Source: Amblyornis subalaris
Lineage: Eukaryota > Chordata > Aves > Passeriformes > Ptilonorhynchidae
NCBI GenBank assembly: GCA_018881555.1
Contig: JACAXG010000061.1
Location: forward strand, 1,612,001 to 1,676,000
Length of the DNA: 64,000 nt
Direction: 5' to 3'
Shown here: piece after piece, positions 37,800 through 50,660 of the stretch
Layout of the letters: each line of letters opens with the position of its first letter
How positions within the stretch are numbered: the first letter of the stretch is position 1
The notes under the pieces: generated by a model
Told to the model about the DNA's origin: nothing
What the model saw: the letters and a program-made list of their open reading frames with translations, nothing else
The model's database searches: none
Translations under genes and position numbers: made by a program

Positions 37800-38520
37800 G
37801 ATCTACCTGCTTGAATCTGTCAAGACCCCATTTGTATGCATGCAGCTAATGTGCTAGAAATAAAAGCCACAACCTGTCAAATAAACTCCTGCACCTGTAT
37901 GAAGCAGTTAAATTGTTCCATCTACCATTATTCTCAGAGATCAAAGGGCCCTCACTGTGAGGGGCTCTGAAGAAATAAAGAAAATGATAGACCTACTTGT
38001 CCTTGAGCTAAAAAAGAAGGGGTGGAGGAAAGAAAGAAAAGTGGACCCGTTCAACTACCTGAAGGAGCTTTTGTTTGGCATGGGCACAACATGAACGCAT
38101 TCTTTCACATTAAGACCCAAGAGGAAGAAATTCATTCACCCTTATTATAGTGACGTAGCTCTGGCATTGATGTGTTTTTAACCTTGAATAATTGTTGTCT
38201 CTAAAGCTCCAAACAAGTTTTATCCTGTCCACAGGTCAGTTTTGTTACAAAGGCCAATTAGTGGTGCTACCTTAGCCTGCAGCAAAAAGCCAAGTAATGG
38301 TGGGGCATGCCCCATCCAGAGGTGATGAATAGCCTGTAGAGCTATAATTTGAGAAGGGGGGAGGGGGGCTTTGAAGCATTTACCTTACATGGAACTCCAT
38401 TGTCACTGCAGGCTGTTTGATCTTTAAATAATTTACTTAATGATCTCACCATGGGAGCAATTGGCAGAGCAAGATTAGGTTGTAAGGGCCTAATGGACAT
38501 GGGAAAACTTAAAATTACTA
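37800..38520. promoter_or_regulatory. Candidate conserved non-coding element
   Basis: This is complex sequence without repeat signatures. It holds a 14-bp perfect palindrome (TGGGGCATGCCCCA, 38301-38314), CAATTAG near 38259, TTACTTAATGATCTC near 38432 and a G-rich stretch at 38356-38368. The mix of motif types and low redundancy suggests regulatory DNA, but there is no direct proof of conservation. Confidence 0.3.
38301..38314. promoter_or_regulatory. 14-bp perfect palindrome containing a p53-type half-site
   Basis: TGGGGCA/TGCCCCA is self-complementary. Its core GGGCATGCCC (38303-38312) fits the RRRCWWGYYY decamer described for p53-family half-sites. No second decamer is seen immediately adjacent, so a full site is not present. 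Binding is inference only. Confidence 0.4.
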
Positions 38521-40539
38521 GAAGAGAAGTATGTACAGAAGAGATTTTTTTTTTCTGTGTGGATTCATGATTTGTAAGGGGGGGAAGCTATAAATTATAG
38601 TATTTGCTTGATGTATTCTGGCAGAGGAAACAAGAAGAAATTCTGTGTTTGGTGAATGTTTCAGGGAATTTTAATCCTTATTCTTTTAATCTTTGTGGTT
38701 TTGTTTTGCTTCTCTTTATAAAAAAAAGGCTACTCAGGGAAATTATTGTTTTATAATAGGTTAATAGTTCAGCAATAAAAACCTTTGGCCACTGTGAATG
38801 GGCTGTCGTTAAAAGGTCATNGTTAGCATAATATTTCATTTTTGATAAATAAAGGGTTGGAAAGTCTGGGTCCAGAGCTTGTGAATGGGAAAAGTGTAGC
38901 ATGACCCCTTTTATGCAGTAAATATTTTAAAATATGAATTATTAACTCACTTTGTAATCACACACGAAAACTATGCACCATTTTGTGGATAGAGGATTTG
39001 GGATATTCTACCATATCCTAAAAATATAGCATTAGTCACCAAGGTCCCCTTTAGCTACTTGCAGATAACAATTGTATTCCTGTGGTATTACACTCATTTA
39101 CACATGGAATACCAAAAATACAAAAGGAAAGTTAATTAGACCTATGGAAGAATTGTAGAAATTTTAATATAGATCACTGCCTAATCATTTAATATCTACC
39201 TTTGTAGAGGAATATCTTTATGTGAAACCAAGCAAAGCCTTATGGAGTGTTTGATACATACCTGCCTATGATACACAATTTCTAAGTCTCTCTATTTCAG
39301 GNAATCAAGAGTAACCATTTAAAGTGTCTGCCTAAACACAAATAAAATATCTATATAAATGTAACTAAAAAGGGCAACATTCCTATCTGAATTGTANGTA
39401 TTAGTAGCTTTTTGAAAAGCTATGTAAAAGCTTCTTACAAGATGAGCGGTTTCTGGCCCCAAATCAGGAAGCAAATGACACAGAGTCTCTTATTGGCTCA
39501 GATTTATGTGTGCCTTTAGAACATAACCTTTACTACTAAAGCTGATCCAACCTCCTTTGAGAAATTTTGAATCTTCATTTCTTCAAAATTCCTGCACTTT
39601 CAAGTGTTCTTTCTCTTTTTTTTTTACTCCTCTCTTTCCTCTTAGAAGCCATACACTGAAAATAGAAAGGGTTATGGCGCAGTAAATTTCACTGGACTAC
39701 ATGGAATAAAGGTAACCTGTGAGGAGGGCTGAAAATAGAAAAAAAACCACCACCCTGCAGTTTTACAAAAATATTTTTAAAAAAACAACATTGTCTGCAA
39801 TGTGTCCTACAATAAAATGGTTCAATTGGGATGGAATGGGAGGGTTTTTAACAGATACAAAGCTTTTGCTAGACACAACTCATTGACATGTGCCTTCACT
39901 GCAGATCTAAGCTCTGCTCTTACCAGTGTTTAATTAAAAGTGGGATCTTTGTGACAGTAAGTCTGGAATCACGTCACTGAAAAAATGTTAAAACCTCAAG
40001 ATGTAAGATGCCAATGACAACTCTGAAAGTCCCTATCCATCTGCTTCTAACATGACAGCTTTGACTTTAAGGACTTTTTGGTTGACTTGTTGGCTGATCC
40101 TTCCTTTTTGTTGAATTTTTGGATGAAGAACAGTCTAACAGAGTTTGGTGTAGTTGAGAACACCTCAACAACTCTGAAAGTATAGGAGCTGGAAGAGGTC
40201 CTGAAACAGGTCTGTCAGGATAGTCCAGTGCCCAAAGTTGACACGTTCCAGGTGGTTTGGAGGAAAAGAAAGAGACAGTGGAATTGGTGCCACAGCTGAG
40301 TAAGTGAAAAAAGTACTCTTGATTACTTTAAAAAAAAATTACAGCATTGATGGAAATGTATTTTAGACCATTGGCTTCACTCATTGACATTCAAAAATAA
40401 ATGTTATTCGGATTTGAAAGTTTTTACCTTTTATTTCATTGCAGACTCAGTTGATAATATAAACATGTCAATTTTACAGTCCCCTCTTCTATTTAACTCA
40501 TTACATATTTGATGAAAGATACTGCCCAGCCTAGGGGCA
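38521..40539. other. Non-coding stretch, no gene seen
   Basis: AT-rich, with Ns at 38821, 39302 and 39397. No repeat family is seen before the CR1 copy. Confidence 0.55.
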
Positions 40540-40788
40540 AAACCTCAGGGGAGGTTTAGGTTGGATATCCAGGAAATGTTCTTCACCCAGTGGGTGGCTG
40601 GACACTTGAACAGGCTTCCCAGGGAGGTGTTCACAGCACCAGCCTGACAGAGTTCGAGAAGTGTTTGGACAATGGTCTCAAGCACATGGTGTGACTCTCG
40701 GGGTGTCCTGTGCAGGGCCAGGAGCTGGACTCGATGATCCTGATGGGCCCCTTTCAACTCAGCTTATTCTACAATTCTATGATTCTAT
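40540..40788 (+). mobile_element. CR1 LINE 3' end
   Basis: It starts at 'ctcaggggaggtttaggttggatatccagg', continues with 'ttcttcacccagtgggtgg', 'cactgaaca'-type and 'gcttcccagggaggtgttcacagcacc' blocks, then 'ctggactcgatgatcctgatgggcccctttcaactcag'. It ends in 'tctacaattctatgattctat'. This is a CR1 3' end of a different subtype from the copies at 20470 and 23965, judging by the 'gggccaggagctggactcgatgatcc' variant. It is 5'-truncated and non-coding. Confidence 0.9.
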
Positions 40789-43700
40789 AAAAATAAATCT
40801 AGAATTTAAAAGTATTTTAAGGTAATATATGATGGTTAGTAATAATTGATTGTTCTGCAACTGGAATTATGGGTTTAGCATGTACAATCATGTATTTTTG
40901 GACTTTTTATATGCATTTCTAACGTATTTAAATTATGTATGGTGTTATGTCCCACTTTCCCAAGCACATCACCAAACTTTTGCCTGTCAAATGGACTAAA
41001 TAAATGTTAAATTCTTATAAAAATTTTTAAGCAGTAGTGCATAGGCATCCTGAGTTGAAATGAATTGTGAGGGAGAAAAAAGGATCGATCACTTAAGAAA
41101 AAGTAATGGTTTAAGAAACAATATTCCTGCCTCATATGAAGCCATAAGAATGGTTAGAATTTATATTGGATGGAGGTAGATAAAAATATTACCTTTTAGA
41201 GCTTTATGCATAAACATAAAGTCATGCAAACAAACCCAATATGCTCATGCATTAGCAGAAGTAAAAGCAGACAGGGAATGAAAGAGAGAGAGCAAATGGG
41301 GTAAAGTGCCCAAAGCATAGCCAAACACTGAGCAGGTATGAATGAAGGGAGTAGAAGAGGATGGATGCCAGCTGCTGTGTTTTTAAAAGGGAGAAGTCTG
41401 CACACTGCAAAGCGAACAGGATACTCAAAGCTGGCACAGTTCACCTGCAGATTTATACCTTGGAAATAGCTGGAGCAAACAGAAATCTGCTCCACGCACA
41501 CGCTTTATTTGTTGACTGACTAATAGAACATAAGAGGAGCTCGGGAAGAACAGATACCTTCCAGCAGTGTGCACCACAGATTTGTCCATGGAGCTTGGAG
41601 GAGACACCCAAAACAGCATGATACATCAGACAACACATGCAAATAAAGCTCTCTGTGCTTCACTGGGTACATGAGTGATTTCTGGTGGTGAATCTCTCTG
41701 ATTGTTTGCAGGCAGCGCAAATGAAAGGATTTAGATAACTGTCCTATTTGAGTGGAGGGACAGGTAGTCAGAAGAGCAGAAGTACTTTTGCAGTAGCTTT
41801 TCTTTTGAGCAAGGAAATACANGAAAAGATTATCCTTTAATTCCTCTTCTTTTCATCCCCATTTTGTGACATTTGATCCAGCAATGGGGGAGGATTTGAC
41901 TCTATATCTATCTTGAACATAAACTCAGGAAACAGATCTTTGAAAGCTAGGAAGGTCTAAGTTTCAGTTACTTTATGCCATTAATGGAGGAAAAAAAAAA
42001 GATTTAAAGGATGGGAATCAAAAAGATTCTTTTGAAAAATATACTTTTTACCTGTTCATTCACTGACATACCAAGAATTTCCAATTAATATATACAATCA
42101 GAGACAGACTTCTGTTTTTCTCCTCCAAGGAGAAATATTGAATGTACTGATATTATATACCTATATATATATTAAAAATGCACACATCCTGGAATGTCCA
42201 AATAAAAGGCTGAAGAATTACAATATAAGGGAATTCTGAGTATACACAAACACTTGTTGATACAAGACTGGGACACAAACCCAGACATGCATAAACTGAT
42301 AAGCTCTCCTTAAAGCAAGTAGGAGTTTTGCAAACTTATGAAGCCGCCAGGTTTTGTATAGTGGCGGGTGATATCTTATTCAGTTTAGTTAATGAAATAT
42401 TTGCCTACNTGCAAAAATTGCATTCATGGCAACTTTAAGTGCTTGTGTGGTTTTAGTAATAATGAGAGGCATCACCAGACATCCTTCATGACAGATATCC
42501 TCTGGATTTTGAAAAAAGGCAGTCTGGTAAGCTTAACAAACACTGACAAACCACGACAGCATACCTGAGGTGGAAGATTTCCTNCAGGGGCAGAAAGGGT
42601 AGATCAGACTCAATAGATCAGCCAACATTTGGCCTCTTCACTGAATCTGCCAATTAGTGCAGAGCATTATGGCATGTTTGTGTTGTGGCAGCTAGAGAAA
42701 GAGACCTGCCAAACTCATTCTATACAGAACCCCAAACATCCATTAGATGCAAGATGCTTTTCATCCTGATGAGTTGGCTTCAGTTCAAACTAATGGCCAA
42801 CTGATGAGAAAGTTCATTAACTCTGAAGCATTCAGTCCCTCAGGAGGTGTAAACTAAAAAGTGGGGTCCTACAGATATACACAACATAACAAAAATGATG
42901 TTAAAATATTGAAATTACAAAGCCAAACACTTTAATGGTCAGGAATGGGAGAATTAAATTTAGTCTTCAAATTTTCCTGTTGTCCGCTTTTCCACATGCA
43001 CTAATGCAGTCTTTAATTACAGTCTGTCATTTCTATTTTTTCCCACGTGTGTTGGAAGGCCACAAATCCTCAGAAACAACCTCTTCCATTGAATATGATA
43101 AGTGGTTGCTTAGAGATGTTGCTTTTTCTTATTCAAGACCCAGGCTCTTTCATTGCTGCATATCTGGTTTATGATATCAGTACANTAGACACTGTATGAG
43201 AGCTGGAGATGTGGAGATGTATAGATAACAGTGTGACTTCCACTAAAACTAACAACACTTACTGAAGACTTGCACAAATAGAAAAGGAAAACCCATGAAT
43301 TCACGATGTTTTTTCTCCTTCCTTTCACATATTCTAACTATTTATTATTAGATACTGAGGAACACTTGCTTAAGTCAAGTTGCTTTTCTGTGTTTCAGCT
43401 GTATGTCCATTTATTTTGGAGTATAACTGTTAGTTGGGTCCAAGAAAATATAGGGAAACCAGAATCCTAAAAACAACCATTCTTTCTGGAAACCCTTTTT
43501 CTAAACTGCTATGAGTCATAAGGCATTAGTATTCAAGAGTCTAAAACTCAGGGATATTATTTTCTTGCACATGGACTCCAGTGGTGATGGAAAGATCTCT
43601 GAAGTTACTTCCATTGCCATCACAGTTAAATCAGCAAGGGTGAGAGCTTGTGGAAATTAATTCCTTGGGAGACTCAGAAGTACAGAAATAAATATTTGGC

Positions 43701-43900
43701 TAATCTGGAAAAAAACTTGGGTTGTGCAAAAACTTAACATTTTTATTAATTTTTTTTTCAACCTAGAAATGCATTTGTGTGAGCAAAGGTGTGCACATAT
43801 AGTGTTGTGCAGGAGTATAATGTAGAGAAAAACTATGTAAAAGTAATACAACTCTCGGAAATTCATGGCAGCTGCAAGAACAATGTGCTGTTTCCTCTTA
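40789..43900. other. Non-coding stretch, no gene seen
   Basis: AT-rich sequence, with a short TA-rich run at about 42150-42174 and Ns at 41822, 42409, 42584 and 43186. Several overlapping open frames at 41196-41720 on the - strand lack motifs and conflict with each other. Confidence 0.55.
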
Positions 43901-46485
43901 AACAGTCAGAATTAACATGTCATTCATGGAATTATCCATTCATAGCTTCTGTGTAATATAGTAACAAGAAAAGGTTATAAATAAACCAATCTTTACACAC
44001 AGCAGACTGTGGTTCTGTGCCTTGTCTGCCGTGTCTCTGCTTTTCCTTATCAGGGGTTTGAAGGCTTGAATAAAGCATCACAGAGTTTAGGGAACTCTCT
44101 GGTCAACAAATGCTACCCAGCCTTAATGAACTGGTCCTTTAGCGCTAGGTTCAAGATGAAATAAATCCTTTCTACTCTGACATGGATGTAGGTGTCAAGT
44201 GCTACTTATCCATGATACAAAGAGGATGTGCACACTCTCAGGGCAGAGGCAGCGCAGCAGACAGCATCCATTCATTCAACCCACAGGAAAAGACACAAGA
44301 GAAGAAGGTTGAGATGAAAAAAGAGGGAGTAGGTCATCAAGTTACTCGGCCAAACCAGGCCCCTCTGTACCTTCTGTCCCAGGTCAGGTTCATCCCACTA
44401 GATCACTCTTCTGCCTGAGGAGATGCAAACTCTGCGTATCATTTCTAAACTCCTAAACTTAACTGAAATATGGATTTGACTGATCACTTCATAAAGCTTC
44501 CCTGCCATGCAAACATGTCATTCCTTAACCTTTGGGTTCTCTTCTCCTCTATTTTCATATGTATACATTTGTTGCCTAATCAGTGCACCATAATTTCATG
44601 TTATTTGACTGAACACAAAGTACAGGCCTAAAAGTCACCAGACACGACAGCTTTGACTGTAAGCTTAAGGGATGCTTGTAGAGTTTATGAAAGGAAGCTG
44701 AAGTTTATTAAAAATAAAAGGTAAATGCNTCTTTCTCTTGTTAAGGTCTAGCAAAACATAAGGATTTTACCAAGTGTGAAATACTATGGTTTTAAACTCA
44801 GGTTTATTTATGTTTACCAGCTGTCTACCAGGTAGATATAATTTCTGCGATTAAGTTTTCCAAAATTTTTTTTTCTTTAAAAATAAATTCTAAAGACATT
44901 TTTGCTAGATTAGATTAATAAGGCAAATATTTACCAATTTGTATGTTTGTGGATGGGCACTGCTAGCATAATAGGGTCCTGACCTGCAGAAAGTATGATG
45001 ATGCTGTTCTGTTTTCTTATTTCTATCCTGATTGGATTTAAGCCCATATGGGTATAATTTTGTCAAGCTCAACATTTTTCTTTTTCCTCTCTCTAGAAAC
45101 TCCACACCATGATTTTTTTCTTTTGTCTTGTTCAGTGTAAGAGATAAAGCATCTAAAGTGTGACCAGTTTTGCATCACATTCATTGACTATTTAAACTGA
45201 AGNTTTTTCCTGACCTAAGTAGTGGCACAGTGTGGGATGTACCCTCTGGTGGGCAAATAGAATTTTACAGTCATCCCTGTCTTGTGCAGACTCCAGCTTG
45301 GTTTCATTTGGACTCTCTTCATGATAAAAGCATCACACCAATATTCAGGGCCTAAGACAGCTCCACTGAGCATCAATGGAGGAATCCATACAAGATCTTA
45401 AGAGCTATCATGCACCACACTGCAAGACCTTAGGGAGCTAATAGGTTACCAGCCAAAAGCTTTCAGAAAGCCCTTTTATGGCACAGTATAGTAAGTATAG
45501 TATATATGTAATTGTACAGTATTGTAAGGAGTGTTTGGTTGGGCATTAGACAGAGAGATGAAGCTGCTGAGGCATCTTCAGCTTCCCTGTTAGTCCTGTC
45601 TTCCAACTGCAATACTCAGCTTGGACTCTTTAGCTCCATATCCCATCATGTCCCAATACCTTTCACAGAGCTCCAATCTCACTGTGTAGAGCCCCCACTC
45701 CATTTCATGGCGCCCCAATCACATCAAGTAATACGGAGCAGGAAGGTGCTTTCTGTCCTGTTCTCCAACACTGTGAGATGCTTCCCTGTCCCTCAATGAG
45801 TGAGAGGTGGTGTAATTCCCATGTTGGTCCTACCTGATCTCTCCTATCACCTGGACAGTGAAGGAGTAGGCAAGTCCTTCTGTATCACACCTGTTTATTT
45901 AGGTGTCTGCCTTGAACTACAGAATCTTTGAATGTTGTGCATTATGCTCCAACATATACTTAGTGTAAGTTACATTGTATTAAAAATAATTTGCATTTTC
46001 CATTCTGTTATGTTACAAAAAGAAGTAATTTGAACATAGGTAGTTAAGCATAATTGTTTTTCAAATTCTAATAATCTGCTTTCTTTAATTAAATCATGGA
46101 ATTAATAGTATTTCCATAAATCTTTAATTTACACTGGAACTATTTTTAATTTAATTTTTAAGCTGCTAATTTTCATGATCCTAAACGAGTCACCTCTCCT
46201 TCATTGAAAGTACCTTTTAAAATACGAAAATATTTAGCTTCATTTCACTATCTTTGTACTAAATCTGAGAAAAATAGATATGGAATATTATTCATGTTTT
46301 ATTAAACACAGCTATACATTTTTTCATTAATTTAAATTTATGCTGACATTATCTTGATTGAAGTGAAGCATCAGACTAAATAAAAACTACTTCAGTAAAG
46401 GATTTTAATTAATTTGAGATAAGCAAAAATATGGGGTGTATTTTTCAACTCCTGCTTTTTTATACATGTTTTCAGCTGACCTACC
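43901..46485. other. Non-coding stretch, no gene seen
   Basis: The part at about 45500-45860 is richer in C and has a 95-codon open frame on the + strand (45512-45799) without recognisable domains. The section 45900-46440 is very AT-rich. No repeat signature is seen before the CR1 copy on the - strand. Confidence 0.5.
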
Positions 46486-46722
46486 TAAAATCTCACAGAA
46501 GCCCAGAATCACAGAACAGATGAGGCTGGAAGGCACCTCTGGAGACCCTCTAGTCCAATTCCCTGCTCAGAGCATGGTCAGCCAAAGAACATTATCAGGG
46601 ACCATGCCCAGTCAGGTTTTGGGTATCAGATTTGAAGGATGGAGAATCCACAACCTCTCTGGGAAATCTGTTCCAGTGTTCAGCCATAGCAGCAGTAAAA
46701 AATCTTGTGCTCAAATCTAATT
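46486..46722 (-). mobile_element. CR1 LINE 3' end, minus orientation
   Basis: The + strand begins with the reverse complement of a CR1 end ('agaatcacagaacagatgaggctggaaggcacctctggagaccctctagtccaa'). It proceeds through 'aggttttgggtatc', 'ggagaatccacaacctctctggg', 'tctgttccagtgttc' and 'agtaaaaaatcttgtgctcaaatctaattctaat', the reverse of the CR1 'gaagaaattctttac...' order. It is a clear CR1-family relic. Its end lacks the 'ttctatgattctatg' repeat, consistent with a different CR1 subfamily. Confidence 0.9.
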
Positions 46723-47229
46723 CTAATTAGTTTTACTTATAAACAATGGAAATAACACCTTAACATGAATTTTAGAAAGTGTTGGCAATTATCCAATATT
46801 AGTATGTTATGAAATACATGCACTTGAATAATGCAGACTTGTTCAAAACTATAAAGTAAGAAACTTTGTGAAAAATCAGACTATAGGGATCTCAGATTGG
46901 ACTCAATATCAGAGCCTTTGTCCTGCATGAAAACCTATTTCTCATTTGTAAGACAGAAAAAAGTCAACTTGCTTCACAGGAGCACTGAGATAAATTCAAT
47001 GTCATTTGTGATGCAGTCAAATATTGCAGTGAGGAGTACAACAAAAGAAGAAAAACAGGAGAATATTAACAGTTTGGTATTCAGAGAAATGAATACAATA
47101 AACGTCATAAGGCCACATGCTGAATAGAGATGAAATGTAATGCTGAATAGAGATGAAATGTAATGTTGAATAGTGCTTTATTAAGTGAGCATTGTCCATC
47201 CGATGTCCTGAAAGAGGCAGAGGGCTGGT
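46723..47229. other. Non-coding stretch with a 23-bp tandem repeat
   Basis: AT-rich, no gene. It contains the tandem array at 47118-47173. Confidence 0.55.
47118..47173. repeat. 23-bp tandem repeat, about 2.4 copies
   Basis: The unit beginning TGCTGAATAGAGATGAAATG occupies 47118-47140 and 47141-47163 exactly. A third partial copy with one change (TGTTGAATAG) runs to 47173. It is a small young minisatellite. Confidence 0.92.
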
Positions 47230-47720
47230 GGCAAATACAGTGCATGAACATATAATTAGTAATTATTTTTTTAGCAGAGAAATTAAAATGGCCCGAACAA
47301 GGATTTCACAGGAATTGCCTAATTTCATATGTTTAAGCTGATGGTCTTAACATATAGACTACTATTTATTCTGTGTACTTTAGCACATATAACCATAATA
47401 TCATTCTGAAAAAGACTGCCATTAATAAAAAAAAGCCACAACAGGATCATGTTAATAAACCTTAATCTCCCTATGTGTCTGTGATTTTTTCAGGAAATGT
47501 TAGGTTTAGAGGCGTTTTATTTTCTGCTCTGCATTATGAGTCTGATGTCATTTAAATACATAAGAGCCCTATTGTTCTGTCATTTATGCCCCGTGCACTT
47601 CTGCTTTTAGGATGATTAAACAAAAGAGACACCTACCAAAGCTTTCTCGTTTGAATAATGCAGCATCAATATTTTACATCTTGGGCTGCATTTCAATTTT
47701 TTCCTCAGCAAGGTGAATGC
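47230..47720. promoter_or_regulatory. Candidate conserved non-coding element
   Basis: This complex sequence holds TAATTAGTAATTA near 47253 and SOX-type CTATTGTTCTG near 47569. HOX-type TTTATG and TAATAAA words, a TGATGTCATTTAAA word near 47543 and retained CpGs near 47294, 47514 and 47592 are also present. The variety of homeodomain/SOX words without simple repetition resembles developmental enhancers. This is inference from motif content only. Confidence 0.35.
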
Positions 47721-49899
47721 TTGAAAAAGAAGCAACCATTGCTTGCAAAAGTGTCAATTAAGTTACATTCTCTTCTTTTCCAAAAGAGATATGTGTCTCG
47801 AAAAATACACGTTATTGAGTAGTTGTCATTCTGTTGTAAACCAGTTCTCCAACTGATGGGTTTTTATTCTCCAGTAGCATAAGGAAAGAAATAATGTATT
47901 TACATAGCAATTCCATTCTTAACATTTTGAGGATGTTTTTTCAATGGATAGATTCTGCTTTCACCTGCNGTAAGGAGAAGCAACACTTATGACAGAAGCA
48001 GCCAAGTGGACCTAGTGCATGGCACACGATAGGGAGTGGAAGGGTTCAGATCCATCTTATGCAAATCACAGATGCTCATGTTAGGGCTGGATTCAGATGC
48101 GGAGCTTATAGATTTTGGTTCTTCAATCTACAGGAGCTAACATCCTTTGGAACTTTAATAACAGCAGCATTTGGGTACCTTCTCNTGGGATTGTCTCCTC
48201 TGCATGTAGAAGTGTTGCTATTGTAAAGATACTTCTGACAGTCATTTCACTAAGTGACCAAGCCCTACTCTTTAGCAGGAGACATCTTCTTCTGAGGTGC
48301 ACACAGCTCCCTTATGCCCTGTTACTTACCGTTAGAGGAGATGTTTCCATGAATTTGTCTGGCTTTCCCCAAAGAAAGCATCTGGAGCTGGGTCTGTAGC
48401 TGCAGCTTCACCATTTCCATGAGGTGCACCCTTACGTGGTGCCTTCTATGCCCCCAGAAATAGTGTTGAGAGCTGCATGTTTCTCTTTTGCATTGCAATT
48501 AATGCATTGTTACATTCAAACTCATGGGTTGGTAAATATTTACCAGTAAGCCAAAAGAGAGCTTCAGGGACATCAAACATGCTGAGATAAAAAATAAATA
48601 ATCTTCCCAAATACTGGGCCAATCTCAAGCATGCAATGAGACCAACTCTGGTTTCCTTAGGAGAAATTCCATTAATTCCCATCAGATGCATAATTTTATG
48701 TACACATAACAGTACCTGTCAGGACGACCCCTGTAATATAACAGCATTCTGCCACTGTTTTGCCTCGAAAGCCTGCAAAGCCACAGATTAAGGTGCTTAC
48801 ACATTAGGTGACACTTCCACATTTTTGCAGTTTGGCTTGAAAACGTTTTCAGCTCGTTAAGTCTCCCCTGAACCAGCATGATATTTTTACACCACAATTT
48901 TATAATTCTTTTTCATAATAATGAAATAATGCTATTTGTATACGTAGGATCATTTCTCTAGTACTCTAGTACTTTTTGTAGAAAGTTCATTGTGTTTTTT
49001 AACACTGTCTGAAAAGTACAGGCTATGACAAGCCACCTAAGTGATAAGTTGGTGCTTGTTTGTCAAAGCTGAAAAATAATAAAGCAGAAGCCACAAAATG
49101 CGAATATAGTTTATAGGGACAAAAACTGGATAGGATCTAACTTTATAACAAGCAATTTAGTCCATTTCATTAATAACACTGTATTTGCAATGACTCATTC
49201 TTACCTCTGTCATAAAGCAGCTAAAATGTTGGAACTGATCAGGCTCATTATACAGTATTTAATATTTCATATTTAGCATCCAATCTTTAATATTTAATTT
49301 TGGGTTCTTTATTCAGACACATTTGTTCTTTGTGCTGGAGATGATAAAACTTATTTCTGATATATATATATATATANAAATATAAATACAAAACAACTCC
49401 CATTTACTTCAGCAGAGTTTGCTTTTACAAGAATCCATGGGCATAATTTAGTGCAAGTTATAGAGATCCTGAAAGCAAAATAAATTAAACTACACACTTT
49501 CAACACATTCAAAGCATTTTAATTTAGCTCAGCTGGTGTGTAGGATTATAGAATACATAAGATGACTTCTTAGGTTCATGGAATACCATCAGGACCCTTG
49601 AAATTTCCTTTCATTGTCCAGGATCAGAATCTTTTTTCCCCCTTCCCCTCTTTCTAAAATAGAAANAAATACAAAGTGTATTTGTAACTGTAACTTGTCA
49701 TATATGGCTGTCTCTTACTGCCTGTCACGAGACATTATCGTGATAAATATGTATATGTATACCAGAGACTGTATTTTATTACTGTTGGTTCTATTGTCAG
49801 TCTTTTGCATTACACAGCCAGAAATCCTTGAAGTTAAATGTCCAGTCTTTTGAAACAGAGAATAAAAGATGTTTAAATACTTTTCCTTTTATTGAAGTG
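47721..49899. other. Non-coding stretch, no gene seen
   Basis: AT-rich, with a (TA)n run at 49361-49376, a duplicated CTCTAGTA word near 48956-48971 and Ns at 47969, 48185, 49377 and 49666. No gene or transposon is recognised. Confidence 0.55.
49361..49376. repeat. (TA)n microsatellite
   Basis: Eight TA units run uninterrupted to an ambiguous base at 49377. Confidence 0.9.
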
Positions 49900-50660
49900 T
49901 TTTAACACCTCTCATATTACTTAGAGAAATGAATTGCTTGGGAATGAGGTTAATGCTCTACAAAAATGCTTTTTAAAACCCTATAAGAGAGGTCAAAGAC
50001 CAGGAAATGCTCTCACTATAATTCTCATTTTCAGCTGAATTGGCCATGGCAACTGCACTAAGAATGCAAGTTTGAATTTCATTGTGTTCCAGAAACCTGT
50101 AACTTTGCATTAGAATGATTCATGTAATAACAGAAAGAAATTTCGAGCATTTTTGATGCAGCATACATTAATTTCTAATTTAATAAAGTAGTATTTTAAG
50201 TTAAGTAGTTACTTTCAAGTACAACAAAAAATGTTCATTTGATAGCTATTAAATGCATCCCTTTGCATTTTACTTGTAAAATGCTCCGTGTTTGGTGACA
50301 GGTTAAATGTATACTATACAGGGAGCCAACACGTCTTTGTAATACCGCAGCAGCAATAGCAATTTTAGCAGCATTCTTTTTATTTTAAGCCTTCTCCATT
50401 GTCTTCTAAAGACCGTAATTAGAAGCTGAAAACTTGAGGCAACCAAACTCAATAAGCTCTCATTACGAACTAAATATTCTATTGTTGCTCAACAAGTGAC
50501 CATATGTAGCCCAACATGATCATGCCTTTTTCCTTAATTATGTACCTATACATCAAATATTAAGTAATTTCTCAAACAAAATTTTCATTAATTGCAATAG
50601 AAGTTTCCCTGAATGATGTTGCAGCACTGGCCTTTTAGATACTCCCTTTTGTTTAGCCAT
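49900..50660. promoter_or_regulatory. Candidate conserved non-coding element
   Basis: This is long, non-repetitive AT-rich sequence with varied transcription-factor-like words. They include CTTTGCAT near 50105, CTTTGCATTTTA near 50262, TCATTAATTGC near 50586, CTATTGTTGC near 50479, CCTTAATTATG near 50532 and GACCGTAATTAGAAG near 50411. The POU/homeodomain/SOX mixture and absence of repeats are what a conserved enhancer would look like. No coding frame is present. Confidence 0.35.
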
